Shown: one piece after another, positions 1-8,124 of the stretch | Layout: each line of letters starts with the position of its first letter | How positions within the stretch are numbered: the first letter of the stretch is position 1 | NCBI RefSeq assembly: GCF_014192105.1 | Contig: NZ_JACHXK010000021.1 | Span: 58,845-122,844 of the forward strand | From: Paenibacillus phyllosphaerae | GTDB lineage: Bacteria; Bacillota; Bacilli; Paenibacillales; Paenibacillaceae | DNA length: 64,000 nt | Reading direction: 5' to 3' | Position numbers and translations under genes: made by a program | The notes under the pieces: generated by a model | Database searches by the model: none | Told to the model about the DNA's origin: nothing | What the model saw: the letters and a program-made list of their open reading frames with translations, nothing else

Positions 1-475
1 TGCGCTTGTCGATGAGCGAATGGATGAGGAATTCGGAGATGATGCTCTTGCTGGTGATCCGACTTATGAACCCGGTGGAGAGATAGTCATGCTTCAACTT
101 CATATCGACCACGATATCTTCTTCCGTCGTTTCCAGCACGGTGTGGGGCGTCATCTTGTCGATCAGCATCATCCCGCCTTGGGAAAGGGGAATCTGCTGG
201 TCGTTAATAATGACCGTGCATTGACCGCGATATACATAGACCATCTCGATATACGGATGGACATGCATCGGCACGCTCGAGAAGGGACGCTGGATCGAGA
301 TGACGAGCTGGTCGTCGATCAGCTTCTGCGTAATGTCGAAGGTCAAGTCGAACATGAAGACCGGAATTCCGTTGATCTTTAGCGCTTTGGGCTGCAGTCT
401 TGCTTTGAGCGCCTCCCAATTAACAATTCCGTTGTTGTTGTTTTGCAAATATGCATGCAGCTCCGATGTCTCCAT
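1..475 (-). CDS. AraC-family transcriptional regulator, N-terminal part (runs off the left edge)
   Basis: The minus strand is open from an ATG at 475 to the window edge (158 codons, no stop), preceded by a GGAAGGGAG ribosome site. The translation begins METSELHAYLQ and contains PMHVHPYIEMVYVYRG, then INDQQIPLSQGG and MTPHTVLE. This is the cupin-type sugar-sensing domain of AraC regulators, with the usual His-x-His and H-x-x-E ligand pocket. The HTH domain would lie outside the window. It is divergent from the GH1-HPr-GPH-GH78 operon, so it is the likely local regulator of that operon. The N-terminal call is firm; the AraC HTH is inferred. Confidence 0.8.
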   Translation of the reverse strand, partial: METSELHAYLQNNNNGIVNWEALKARLQPKALKINGIPVFMFDLTFDITQKLIDDQLVISIQRPFSSVPMHVHPYIEMVYVYRGQCTVIINDQQIPLSQGGMMLIDKMTPHTVLETTEEDIVVDMKLKHDYLSTGFISRITSKSIISEFLIHSLIDKR

Positions 476-560
476 CCCCGTGCATCTCCCTTCCTTGTTG
501 CGCTACGAAATCTGTTCCCTAAGTATAGCCTTTGCCGATGGTCGCATCCAGCCCTTAAAA

Positions 561-650
561 TTCGATTCAAGCATAGAAGCAGTACGAAAATCAACGTTTT
601 CGCGCCAACTGGGAATCAATTGCAGTCCTCGTCGATTTGATTCGAGCATA
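561..650. promoter_or_regulatory. Pair of direct repeats in the divergent promoter region, candidate AraC operators
   Basis: TTCGATTCAAGCATA (561-575) and TTTGATTCGAGCATA (636-650) match at 13 of 15 positions in the same orientation, 75 bp apart, or about seven helical turns. They lie between the divergent AraC gene and the glycosidase operon. AraC proteins commonly bind direct repeats, so these are candidate operators. The function is inferred from position and sequence only. Confidence 0.4.
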
Positions 651-662
651 TAAACGCTTTCA
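649..662 (+). promoter_or_regulatory. cre site (CcpA operator) ahead of the GH1 operon
   Basis: TATAAACGCTTTCA matches the cre consensus TGWNANCGNTNWCA except for A at position 2. It lies just upstream of the predicted -35 of the glycosidase operon. It suggests carbon-catabolite control through CcpA, which fits a sugar operon carrying its own HPr. Confidence 0.55.
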
Positions 663-670
663 TATCGGCA

Positions 671-699
671 TTATCAGCCTCTGCCAGGACTGCTATGAT
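671..699 (+). promoter_or_regulatory. Predicted sigma-A promoter of the GH1-HPr-GPH-GH78 operon
   Basis: TTATCA (671-676), 17 bp, then TATGAT (694-699). A TGC just before the -10 gives an extended -10. It sits about 55 bp ahead of the GH1 start codon and just downstream of the cre site. Confidence 0.5.
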
Positions 700-753
700 A
701 GGTCCAAGGTTCGAGATGTAAGAACTGCAAATTTACCCATAGGAGTGGACCAG

Positions 754-2013
754 ATGACATTTGCTTTTCCCCAAAACTTTATCATCGGCTCGGCGACAGC
801 GGCCTATCAAGTTGAAGGTAACAATACGAACAGCGATTTCTGGGCGGAGGAACAAGCGGAAGGTTCGCCTTACGCCGACAAATCGGGCGATGCGATCGAC
901 CATTACCGGCTGTATCGGGAAGATATCGCCTTGATGGCGAGCCTAGGATTGAAAGCTTACCGCTTCTCGATCGAATGGGCGCGCGTGGAGCCGGCACCGG
1001 GCCAGTATTCCAAGTCGGAGCTTGCGCATTACCGCGATGTTTTGTTGGCTTGTTACGAATACGGCCTAACGCCTGTCGTAGCCTTGCATCATTTCTCGTC
1101 TCCGCAATGGCTCATGCGGTTCGGCGGCTGGGGCGGCGAAGAGACGCCTGCGCGCTTCGCCAAGTACTGCGAAGCGGTCTTCCAAGAGCTCGGCGATCTG
1201 ATTCCTTACGTCCTTACTTTCAACGAAGTCAATCTCCCGGTCATGCTGCGCGAAACGTTCAGCAATATCGGCTTGATCCCGCCGGTCGGCATTGACGCTG
1301 CGGCTTGGTCGGCGCCGAAGTGGCGGGAGTCTGCGGCAGCGCTGTGCGGTACGACGGTCGACCGTTACGTGACGTTCCATATGATCTCGGACGAGCAGAA
1401 GATCGCCTTGCTGATGGAAGCCCACCGTCTCGCCAGACAGACGATTAAGCGGTTGCGGCCTGATACGCAAGTCGGCTTGTCGATGGCACTGTCGGATGTA
1501 CAGTCCGTTCCGGGCGGCGAGGAGGTTGCTGCGCACAAATGGCAGATGTACTTCGAGCAATATATTCCGATGCTGGAAGGCGATGATTTCTTCGGTCTGC
1601 AGAATTACACGCGCGAAGTGTATGGACCGGAGGGCCGGGTGGCGCCTGCTGCGGACGCCGAGCTCACCCAGATGCGATATGAATACTATCCGGAAGCGTT
1701 AGGCGAAGTAATCCGCAAAGTATCCAAAGCGATTCAGCTTCCGATCTTCATAACCGAGCATGGGGTGGCGACGGATGACGACGAGCGCCGGGTGGAGTTT
1801 ATACGCCGGGGTCTCGCCGGGGTGCAGGCATGCTTGGAAGAAGGGATCGATGTTCGGGGCTATCTGCACTGGACAACGTTCGATAACTTCGAGTGGAATG
1901 CCGGTTATTCCATGCGGTTCGGCCTCATTGCGGTCGATCGCTCGACGCAGGAACGGCAGGCCAAAGAAAGCGCCCGGTATTTGGGCCGCATCGCGGAATC
2001 GAAGACGATCTAA
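754..2013 (+). CDS. Glycoside hydrolase family 1 (beta-glucosidase-like)
   Basis: This 419-residue cytoplasmic GH1 barrel enzyme would hydrolyse beta-glucosides with retention. The ATG at 754 is chosen because AGGAGTGG precedes it and the protein then begins MTFAFPQNFIIGSATAAYQVEG, the usual GH1 N-terminus. The acid/base is Glu158 in TFNEVN (normally TFNEP) and the nucleophile is Glu335 in ITEHG (normally ITENG). Both glutamates are kept but each has an altered neighbour, so substrate preference may differ from classical enzymes. No signal peptide is seen. As first gene of an operon with a GPH symporter and an alpha-L-rhamnosidase, it probably removes glucose from imported rhamnosyl-glucosides. 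That substrate is inferred. Confidence 0.88.
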   Translation: MTFAFPQNFIIGSATAAYQVEGNNTNSDFWAEEQAEGSPYADKSGDAIDHYRLYREDIALMASLGLKAYRFSIEWARVEPAPGQYSKSELAHYRDVLLACYEYGLTPVVALHHFSSPQWLMRFGGWGGEETPARFAKYCEAVFQELGDLIPYVLTFNEVNLPVMLRETFSNIGLIPPVGIDAAAWSAPKWRESAAALCGTTVDRYVTFHMISDEQKIALLMEAHRLARQTIKRLRPDTQVGLSMALSDVQSVPGGEEVAAHKWQMYFEQYIPMLEGDDFFGLQNYTREVYGPEGRVAPAADAELTQMRYEYYPEALGEVIRKVSKAIQLPIFITEHGVATDDDERRVEFIRRGLAGVQACLEEGIDVRGYLHWTTFDNFEWNAGYSMRFGLIAVDRSTQERQAKESARYLGRIAESKTI

Positions 2014-2099
2014 CTGATATGCGTTCGGACTTACCCGGACGGAGCAGGCTCGCGACGAAGAGCCCCCGTCCGGCAAGACTAATAGAAGGAGCACATCTA

Positions 2100-2384
2100 A
2101 TGCTGAAACGAAGTTATACGCTGCTTGACCCAGACGGCCTTCATGCCAGACCCGCGAATGAACTCGTCTATACGGCGGGCCGTTATCTGGATTGCGCGCT
2201 GTTCGCCGAGTTCGACGGACGGCGGGTGACCTTGCACTCGATCCTCGGATTCCTTACCTTGACGGCCCGTCAAGGAGGCGTGTTGACCGTCACTGCGGAC
2301 GGCCCGAACGAGATCGAGGCGCTCGACGCGCTGCAGGCGGTAATCGAGCGGGAAGGCATCGGCCAGTTAATAGAAGCGTCATAG
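2100..2384 (+). CDS. HPr-family phosphocarrier protein (paralogue in a sugar operon)
   Basis: A 94-residue HPr-like protein with an AGAAGGAG ribosome site. The phosphorylatable His15 lies in GLHARPA, exactly where PtsH has it, so it is not a Crh-type protein, which lacks this His. The regulatory serine region reads LHSILGFLTL, with Ser47 at the place of Ser46, so HPr kinase could also act on it. No PTS permease or enzyme I is nearby. It sits between a GH1 enzyme and a GPH symporter. It may sense or signal PTS flux to this operon, or to CcpA at the upstream cre site; that role is inferred. Confidence 0.85.
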   Translation: MLKRSYTLLDPDGLHARPANELVYTAGRYLDCALFAEFDGRRVTLHSILGFLTLTARQGGVLTVTADGPNEIEALDALQAVIEREGIGQLIEAS

Positions 2385-2426
2385 CGAATAGAAGGCTTGC
2401 TTGACTACATCTTAGGAGGATTATCC

Positions 2427-3821
2427 ATGAGCAGCACGGCAACATTAGATCATGCGGAGAGCGCCGGCAATCCGGTCCAGAGCGAGAAATTGTCGCTGAA
2501 GGAACGATTGGGATACGCGGTCGGCGATTTATCGACGAATATCATTTTCACGGCCATTTCGACCTTCCTGACCTTCTTCTATACCGATATCGCCGGCATC
2601 TCGGCAGGGATCGTCGGTACGATCTTCCTGATTACGCGAATCGTCGACGGCGTCCTGGATATCGGCATCGGCGCCTTGGTGGACCGGACGAAGAGCAAGC
2701 ACGGCAAGGCCCGTCCTTGGATCAAGTGGATGGCGGTCCCGTTCGGGTTGTCGGTCATGCTCTTGTTCACGGCTCCGGATCTGGGACCGACGGGAGCCAT
2801 CATCTACGCCAGCGTCACCTATTTCATCTGCATGCTGATCTATTCGTGCATCAACATTCCGTATAGCGCGATGAACTCGCTGATGACGCAGGACCCTTAC
2901 CAGCGGACCTTGCTTAACATTACGCGCATGGTGCTGGCCTTGACCGGCGGCGTCGCGATCAGCATGTTCGCCATGCCGATGGTCAACGGATTCGGCGGAG
3001 GGAAGATGGGCTGGGCCACCACGTTCGGCATCATTGGCGCAGTATCGCCATTCCTCTATGCCATCACGTACAAGACGACGAAGGAACGCGTGAAGCCCGT
3101 CGTGGTGCAAAAGGATATTCCGCTGCGCGTCGGAGCAAAGTCGCTGATGCGCAACAAGTATTGGATGATCGTCCTCGGGTTCTCGATCTTCCTGTTCCTG
3201 AACACGGGCATAAGCAGCGCGCTGAACATCTATTATGCGCAATACATTCTGCATAATCCGGGATTGGTGGCGGCCTTGGGCATCGGCAGCATTCTGCCGA
3301 TCATTGCCGGTATTCTGCTGTGCGCGCCGCTCATGAAGCGGATCGGCAAGCGCAATACGATTCTCGTCGGCTGTGCGGTAACGCTCGCAGGTTCGCTGCT
3401 GATTCTCGTGGATCCGTCGAATTTCGAGATCGTCCTGATCAGCACGATTCTGAAGACGCTCGGCGTCGCTCCGGCTGTCGCAACCGGTTCCGCATTGCTA
3501 TCCGACACGGTCGAGTACGGAGAATGGAAGACAGGCGCGCGTACGGAAGGACTCATCTTCAGCGGAGCGTCGCTTGCTTCGAAGATTGGCAGCGGTTTCA
3601 GCGGAGCGATCGTCGGCTGGGCGCTGGCGATCGGCGGTTACCAAGGGGGCCTAGAGATGCAGAGCGATTCGGCCATCACCGCGATTAAGGTGCTGTTCAT
3701 CGGCTTCCCGATCGTGCTCGTGTTGCTGCAAATCGTATTCATGTTGTTCTACACGTTGGAGAAGAAGCTGCCTTCCATTATGGAGGAGCTGCAATCTCTG
3801 TCGGGTAAGGCCAAACAATAA
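2427..3821 (+). CDS. GPH-family sugar:cation symporter (MelB/XynP-like)
   Basis: A 464-residue membrane transporter of the glycoside-pentoside-hexuronide family within the major facilitator superfamily. The ATG at 2427 follows TAGGAGGATT. The N-terminus KERLGYAVGDLSTNIIF is the family signature, followed by about 12 hydrophobic segments and the conserved loop DRTKSKHGKARPWIKW. There is no C-terminal IIA-like domain of the LacS type, so phosphorylation control by the neighbouring HPr would need another route. It probably imports the glycoside cleaved by the flanking GH1 and GH78 enzymes; the substrate is not shown by sequence. Confidence 0.88.
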   Translation: MSSTATLDHAESAGNPVQSEKLSLKERLGYAVGDLSTNIIFTAISTFLTFFYTDIAGISAGIVGTIFLITRIVDGVLDIGIGALVDRTKSKHGKARPWIKWMAVPFGLSVMLLFTAPDLGPTGAIIYASVTYFICMLIYSCINIPYSAMNSLMTQDPYQRTLLNITRMVLALTGGVAISMFAMPMVNGFGGGKMGWATTFGIIGAVSPFLYAITYKTTKERVKPVVVQKDIPLRVGAKSLMRNKYWMIVLGFSIFLFLNTGISSALNIYYAQYILHNPGLVAALGIGSILPIIAGILLCAPLMKRIGKRNTILVGCAVTLAGSLLILVDPSNFEIVLISTILKTLGVAPAVATGSALLSDTVEYGEWKTGARTEGLIFSGASLASKIGSGFSGAIVGWALAIGGYQGGLEMQSDSAITAIKVLFIGFPIVLVLLQIVFMLFYTLEKKLPSIMEELQSLSGKAKQ

Positions 3822-3868
3822 GGAAGAATAGTCGCCGGACAAGGCGATAAGATAGGAAGGTCGAACGA

Positions 3869-6760
3869 ATGAGTCAACTAGAAGTGAAAGCGTTAACCTG
3901 CGAGTATCGCTCGAATCCGCTCGGGATTGACGTGATTCACCCGAGATTGAGTTGGAAGATTCAATCGGACCGCAAAGGCACGCTGCAATCTTCTTACCGG
4001 ATTCAAGTTGCTCTGGATGAAGCTTTCGAGAAGTTGGCATGGGACTCCGGCGTAGTCGGTTCGGAGCAATCGATTCATGTTGTCTATGCAGGCGAACCTT
4101 TGGAGGCACGTACTCGCTACTATTATCGGATCAGGGTGGGAGATAACTTCGGCAGGGAGTCGGATTGGAGCGATAGCGCCTGGTGGGAGACCGGATTGCT
4201 CAATCAGTCGCCATGGCGGGCTAGTTGGATAACGCCTGCATCCGCGCAGCTGGATCCCGGCACGGAAGCGGCATTCCTGCTGCGCACAAGCTTCCCCGTC
4301 AGCGCAGGCGTGGCCTCGGCAAGAATTTACGCCTCGGCGCTTGGCTTGTACGAACTCCATGTGAACGGCAGCCGAGTCGGCGACGAGGAGCTGACACCGG
4401 GATGGACGAGCTACGGGCACCGTATCCAATATCAGACCTATGACGTGACCGCTCTCTTGCGAGAAGGCGAGAACGGCATCGGTATTACGCTGGCGGATGG
4501 CTGGTACAAAGGGGGCATGGGCGATGGCCTGTTCCGCTACGGCGACCGCCGGGCGGCGCTGCTGCAGCTTAGCGTAACCTACGAAGACGGCACGGAAGCT
4601 TGGGTGGTAACGGATTCGGACTGGAAGGCGGAGACGGGTCCGGTCCGTTATGCCAATATTTATCACGGGGAGAAATTCGACGCCCGGCTGGTTCGGGAAG
4701 GCTGGAGCCACGGACGATATGACGCATCGGCATGGCAACCGGTAGAGACGATCGAAGGACCGACGAACAAACTGATCGCCCAGGAGAATGAACCGGTTCG
4801 CGTAACGGAAGAGATTCGCCCGATCGCGGCCATCGTGACGCCTAATGGCGATACGGTGTTGGACATGGGGCAGAACATGGTCGGCCGGATTCGGCTCACC
4901 GTCGATGCCCCGGCAGGTACACGCATTGTGCTGAAGCATGCGGAGGTACTCGATCGCGAAGGCAATATCTACTTCGGCAATCTGAAGGAAGCGAAGCAAG
5001 AGGTCGAGTACATCGCCCAAGGTGCGGGAACGGAAGCGTACGCGCCGAAGTTCACGTTCCAAGGCTTCCGCTACGTCAGAGTCGAAGGGTATCCGGGACA
5101 AGCGGACGGATTGCCGCTTGACCGGTTCGTCGGCCAGGTGCTGCATACGGATATGGCTCGCACGGGCAGCTTCGCTTGCTCCGACCCGCTCGTCAATCAG
5201 CTGCAGACGAATATCGTATGGGGACAACGGGGCAATTTCATCGATGTGCCGACGGATTGCCCGCAGCGCAACGAACGGCTCGGTTGGACAGCGGATGCGC
5301 AGGTATTCGTCTCGACGGCGCTGTTCAATTACCAAGGCGGCCCGATGTTCACGAAATATATGCGCGATCTGAAGGCGGACCAGCTGCCTGACGGCGGCGT
5401 TCCGTTCGTGATCCCCAACGTGTCGAACGGCGATTCCGCCGCAGGCTGGGGCGACGCGGCCGTCATTATTCCTTGGACGCTGTATCAATCTTACGGCGAT
5501 GTACGTCTGCTGGAAGAACAGTACGACAGCATGAAGGCATGGGTAGACTATATTCGGGCGCAGGGCGAGAACGAATACGCCTGGAACACCGGCTTCCAGT
5601 TCGGGGATTGGCTTGCGCTCGATGCCAAGGAGAACAGCTATGTCGGGGCGACGCCGCGCGATCTCGTCGCGACCGCCTACTACGCCTACTCGACGAGACT
5701 GCTGCGGAATAGCGCCGTCGTTCTCGGGAAGTCGCAGGATGCCGATGCCTACAGTAGCCTGCTCGAGGGGATCATTGCGCACTTCCGGGGCGAATACGTA
5801 ACGCCGTTCGGCCGGATGGCGTCGCCGACCCAGACCGCGCATGTGCTGGCGCTCGTCTTCGATTTGGTCGAGGGACCGATCCGCGCTAGGATCGCCCGCG
5901 ATCTGAACGATCTGATCGTCGAGAACGACTACCATTTGACGACCGGGTTCGTCGGGACGCCATATCTCTGCTTCGCATTGTCGGGCAACGGCTACCATCA
6001 GACGGCGGTCAAGCTGCTCCAGCAGCAGAGCTATCCGGGTTGGCTGTATCCGATCACGAAAGGCGCCACGACAATCTGGGAGCATTGGGACAGCATCAAG
6101 CAAGACGGTTCGTTCTGGTCCGACAACATGAATTCCTTCAACCATTACGCGTACGGCTCCATCGGCGATTGGCTGTACCGGAGCGTGGCGGGACTCGATA
6201 TGGATGGGACGGCGCCGGCTTACAAGAAGATCCGCATTCATCCGAAGCCGGGAACAAGAGGCATGCAAGGGGCGAGCGCTTCGCTGGAATCGATGTACGG
6301 CGAGATTCATTCCGGTTGGCGTACGGCTGACGGACTGATCGAAGTCACGATTCGCATACCGGCGAACACGACGGCAGAAGTGCTGTTGCCCGGCGCGCAA
6401 GCGGATCAGATGCTCGTCAACGGTTCGGCAATTGCGTCGGCGGAAGGCATGTCATGCGGCCTTGCAACAGCGGAAGGTTTGCACATTACGGCAGGTTCGG
6501 GCGAGTATACGTTCACCTATCGGAACGATGAACTGTTCCGAGTAGCCTTCACGGAGGACAGCTTCGTCCGGGAGATGCTCGCGTATGAGGCCGACAAGGA
6601 ATTGCTGATCCGGCATCTGCCGGAAGTCGACCGGCCGCCGCTGAAGTTCTACGTGAAGAACTTGACCTTGAAACAACTGATCAAGGATACATCCAAAGGG
6701 ATCACGCAAGAACGGGTAGCGGGACTGCTCGCGGAATTGAATCGGGTCGAATATCAATAA
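3869..6760 (+). CDS. Alpha-L-rhamnosidase, GH78
   Basis: This 963-residue inverting enzyme releases terminal alpha-L-rhamnose. It starts at ATG 3869 after AGGAAGGTCG. Order: an N-terminal fibronectin-like and beta-sandwich region (about 1-330), an (alpha/alpha)6 barrel (about 430-790), then a C-terminal beta domain. The GH78 motif DCPQRNERLGWTADAQ holds Glu469. The later TTIWEHWD holds Glu738. Their spacing matches the acid and base glutamates I recall for Bacillus RhaB. No signal peptide is seen, so it acts on imported substrate. The last 75 residues are charged and mostly helical, and extend past the usual C-terminal sandwich. It is the last gene of the operon. Confidence 0.92.
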   Translation: MSQLEVKALTCEYRSNPLGIDVIHPRLSWKIQSDRKGTLQSSYRIQVALDEAFEKLAWDSGVVGSEQSIHVVYAGEPLEARTRYYYRIRVGDNFGRESDWSDSAWWETGLLNQSPWRASWITPASAQLDPGTEAAFLLRTSFPVSAGVASARIYASALGLYELHVNGSRVGDEELTPGWTSYGHRIQYQTYDVTALLREGENGIGITLADGWYKGGMGDGLFRYGDRRAALLQLSVTYEDGTEAWVVTDSDWKAETGPVRYANIYHGEKFDARLVREGWSHGRYDASAWQPVETIEGPTNKLIAQENEPVRVTEEIRPIAAIVTPNGDTVLDMGQNMVGRIRLTVDAPAGTRIVLKHAEVLDREGNIYFGNLKEAKQEVEYIAQGAGTEAYAPKFTFQGFRYVRVEGYPGQADGLPLDRFVGQVLHTDMARTGSFACSDPLVNQLQTNIVWGQRGNFIDVPTDCPQRNERLGWTADAQVFVSTALFNYQGGPMFTKYMRDLKADQLPDGGVPFVIPNVSNGDSAAGWGDAAVIIPWTLYQSYGDVRLLEEQYDSMKAWVDYIRAQGENEYAWNTGFQFGDWLALDAKENSYVGATPRDLVATAYYAYSTRLLRNSAVVLGKSQDADAYSSLLEGIIAHFRGEYVTPFGRMASPTQTAHVLALVFDLVEGPIRARIARDLNDLIVENDYHLTTGFVGTPYLCFALSGNGYHQTAVKLLQQQSYPGWLYPITKGATTIWEHWDSIKQDGSFWSDNMNSFNHYAYGSIGDWLYRSVAGLDMDGTAPAYKKIRIHPKPGTRGMQGASASLESMYGEIHSGWRTADGLIEVTIRIPANTTAEVLLPGAQADQMLVNGSAIASAEGMSCGLATAEGLHITAGSGEYTFTYRNDELFRVAFTEDSFVREMLAYEADKELLIRHLPEVDRPPLKFYVKNLTLKQLIKDTSKGITQERVAGLLAELNRVEYQ

Positions 6761-6767
6761 GACGAGG

Positions 6768-6811
6768 AACGCTTGGCATCTTAACTGCGGTTAAGATGCG
6801 CAAGCGTTTTT
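6768..6811 (+). terminator. Rho-independent terminator of the rhamnosidase operon
   Basis: AACGCTTG and ATCTTAAC pair with GTTAAGAT and CAAGCGTT around a short loop, followed by a T run. It ends the transcript eight bases after the GH78 stop codon. Confidence 0.85.
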
Positions 6812-6869
6812 GCGTTCTTACGCTTGTCGGGCCGGGCGGCAGTCCACGGTGAAGAATCGGGTGTAATTA

Positions 6870-6901
6870 TGAGACCAATCGAAATGGTCTCATTTTTTTT
6901 G
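6870..6901 (+). terminator. Second hairpin terminator before the Wadjet operon
   Basis: GAGACCA, loop ATCGAAA, TGGTCTC, then A and eight T. It further insulates the defence operon from the sugar operon. Confidence 0.75.
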
Positions 6902-6991
6902 TTAGATCGACTTAGGAGCATATTTCATCTCGAACGTTAATCAGGTCACTGTCATGTAGATGGGACTTTTCCCATTATTTTGACACAATCT

Positions 6992-7035
6992 CCTATTCGG
7001 GATAACGTTCTTCTCGAGAATAGGTCTGTTATACT
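6992..7035 (+). promoter_or_regulatory. Candidate promoter and inverted repeat of the jet operon
   Basis: An extended -10, TGTTATACT (7027-7035), lies 37 bp ahead of jetD, without a strong -35. A TTGACA at 6980-6985 is too far away. A 7-bp inverted repeat, CCTATTC (6992-6998) and GAATAGG (7018-7024), ends just before the -10 and could be an operator. Only the sequence features are certain. Confidence 0.4.
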
Positions 7036-7071
7036 AATTGGTAACTAATCATTCAGGGGACTATTAGGTAT

Positions 7072-8124
7072 ATGGAGACTAAACAAATGATAGAAGATTT
7101 TCTTCGTTCATCCAAGAAGACCACGGTTCTGCTTGAAGAGCTGGAAGCCCTTTTTAGCGGTGCTTCTATTGAATGGAGCGATTTTGCAGCTGTTGTGCAG
7201 GAGCTAGAATTCACAGAGGTACTGGAAGCCGTGCGGTCTGCCGGTCGTACGGCCAAGCAGCCGTCATTGGCTTACCGTTATCGCATGAATAAGCAACAGA
7301 TGAGACAGCCCTTGGTCAACCTATTGCACCAAAGCCGGCAAACGACCCATTCTGCAATCCAATTGGACGGTTATTATTCGCTTTCTGAGCATGAATACGA
7401 GCAAGACAAGCCCTATATCGAACGCATTGATCAGTACTTGAAGCAGTATGGATTCCCATCAGAAGCCGCGCCGGCTCCGGAGCGGAGCTTTCAGTTGGTT
7501 AACAATGAGAAGTGGATTACCGAACTTGGCGGATATACACTGCTGAAACGTCTCGGATTATGGGAACGGATGATGGTGCAGCCGGTATCCGATCCGCTTA
7601 TGATGGCCGTTAACCCGACCACCTCGGATCCGTCAGCGGGGCAGAGCTGTATGCATCTAATTGTAGAGAACAAAACCACGTTTCAAGCACTGCTGCCTGT
7701 CCTGCCGAAAACAACATTCCGTACGCTAATCTACGGCTGCGGCAATAAAATTACAGGGAACATCGACATGTTCTCCATGCAGTATCCGGTCAAAGGTGTT
7801 GATCATCGATTCTTTTATTTCGGAGATCTCGATTATGAAGGCATTCGTATCTGGTATGAGACAAACAGGCAGCGACCGATGATTCCGGCGCTTATCTTCT
7901 ATGAAGCGTGCTTAGCCAGGCCATTCGTGAAGGGTAAGCACAATCAAAGACGAGACGAGGCGGCCATTGAAGCATTCCTCGCTTATTTTACACCAATACA
8001 GCGCGAGCGGATTGAGCATTGCCTGGTTTCAGGAGGTTATTATCCGCAAGAAACGTTAACGACTTCGCAGCTGCAGCAATTATGGAGGAGTGAACAGTGG
8101 AGAACATGGATCGGGAGGACCTAG
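7072..8124 (+). CDS. jetD: Wadjet defence protein JetD (Toprim nuclease subunit)
   Basis: A 350-residue protein. The C-terminal half is a Toprim-like fold of the JetD/DUF2220 type: a glutamate in HLIVENKTTF (about residue 195) and the acidic pair in YFGDLDYEG (about 250), which bind metal. In Wadjet systems JetD is the endonuclease that cuts plasmid DNA after JetABC has extruded it. The N-terminal half resembles the winged-helix arm region but is not distinctive. It starts at ATG 7072 with only a weak ribosome site. Its end overlaps jetA by 28 bases. Here jetD is the first gene of the operon, unlike the A-B-C-D order of the best-known type. Confidence 0.82.
   Translation: METKQMIEDFLRSSKKTTVLLEELEALFSGASIEWSDFAAVVQELEFTEVLEAVRSAGRTAKQPSLAYRYRMNKQQMRQPLVNLLHQSRQTTHSAIQLDGYYSLSEHEYEQDKPYIERIDQYLKQYGFPSEAAPAPERSFQLVNNEKWITELGGYTLLKRLGLWERMMVQPVSDPLMMAVNPTTSDPSAGQSCMHLIVENKTTFQALLPVLPKTTFRTLIYGCGNKITGNIDMFSMQYPVKGVDHRFFYFGDLDYEGIRIWYETNRQRPMIPALIFYEACLARPFVKGKHNQRRDEAAIEAFLAYFTPIQRERIEHCLVSGGYYPQETLTTSQLQQLWRSEQWRTWIGRT

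Noticed and set aside
20..382. Plus-strand open frame at the left edge
   Set aside because: The minus strand encodes a convincing AraC N-terminal domain through the same bases, with a ribosome site. The plus frame has no recognisable motif.
3893..6400. Long minus-strand open frame opposite the GH78 gene
   Set aside because: Same reason: composition-driven antisense frame without motifs, opposite a clear enzyme.
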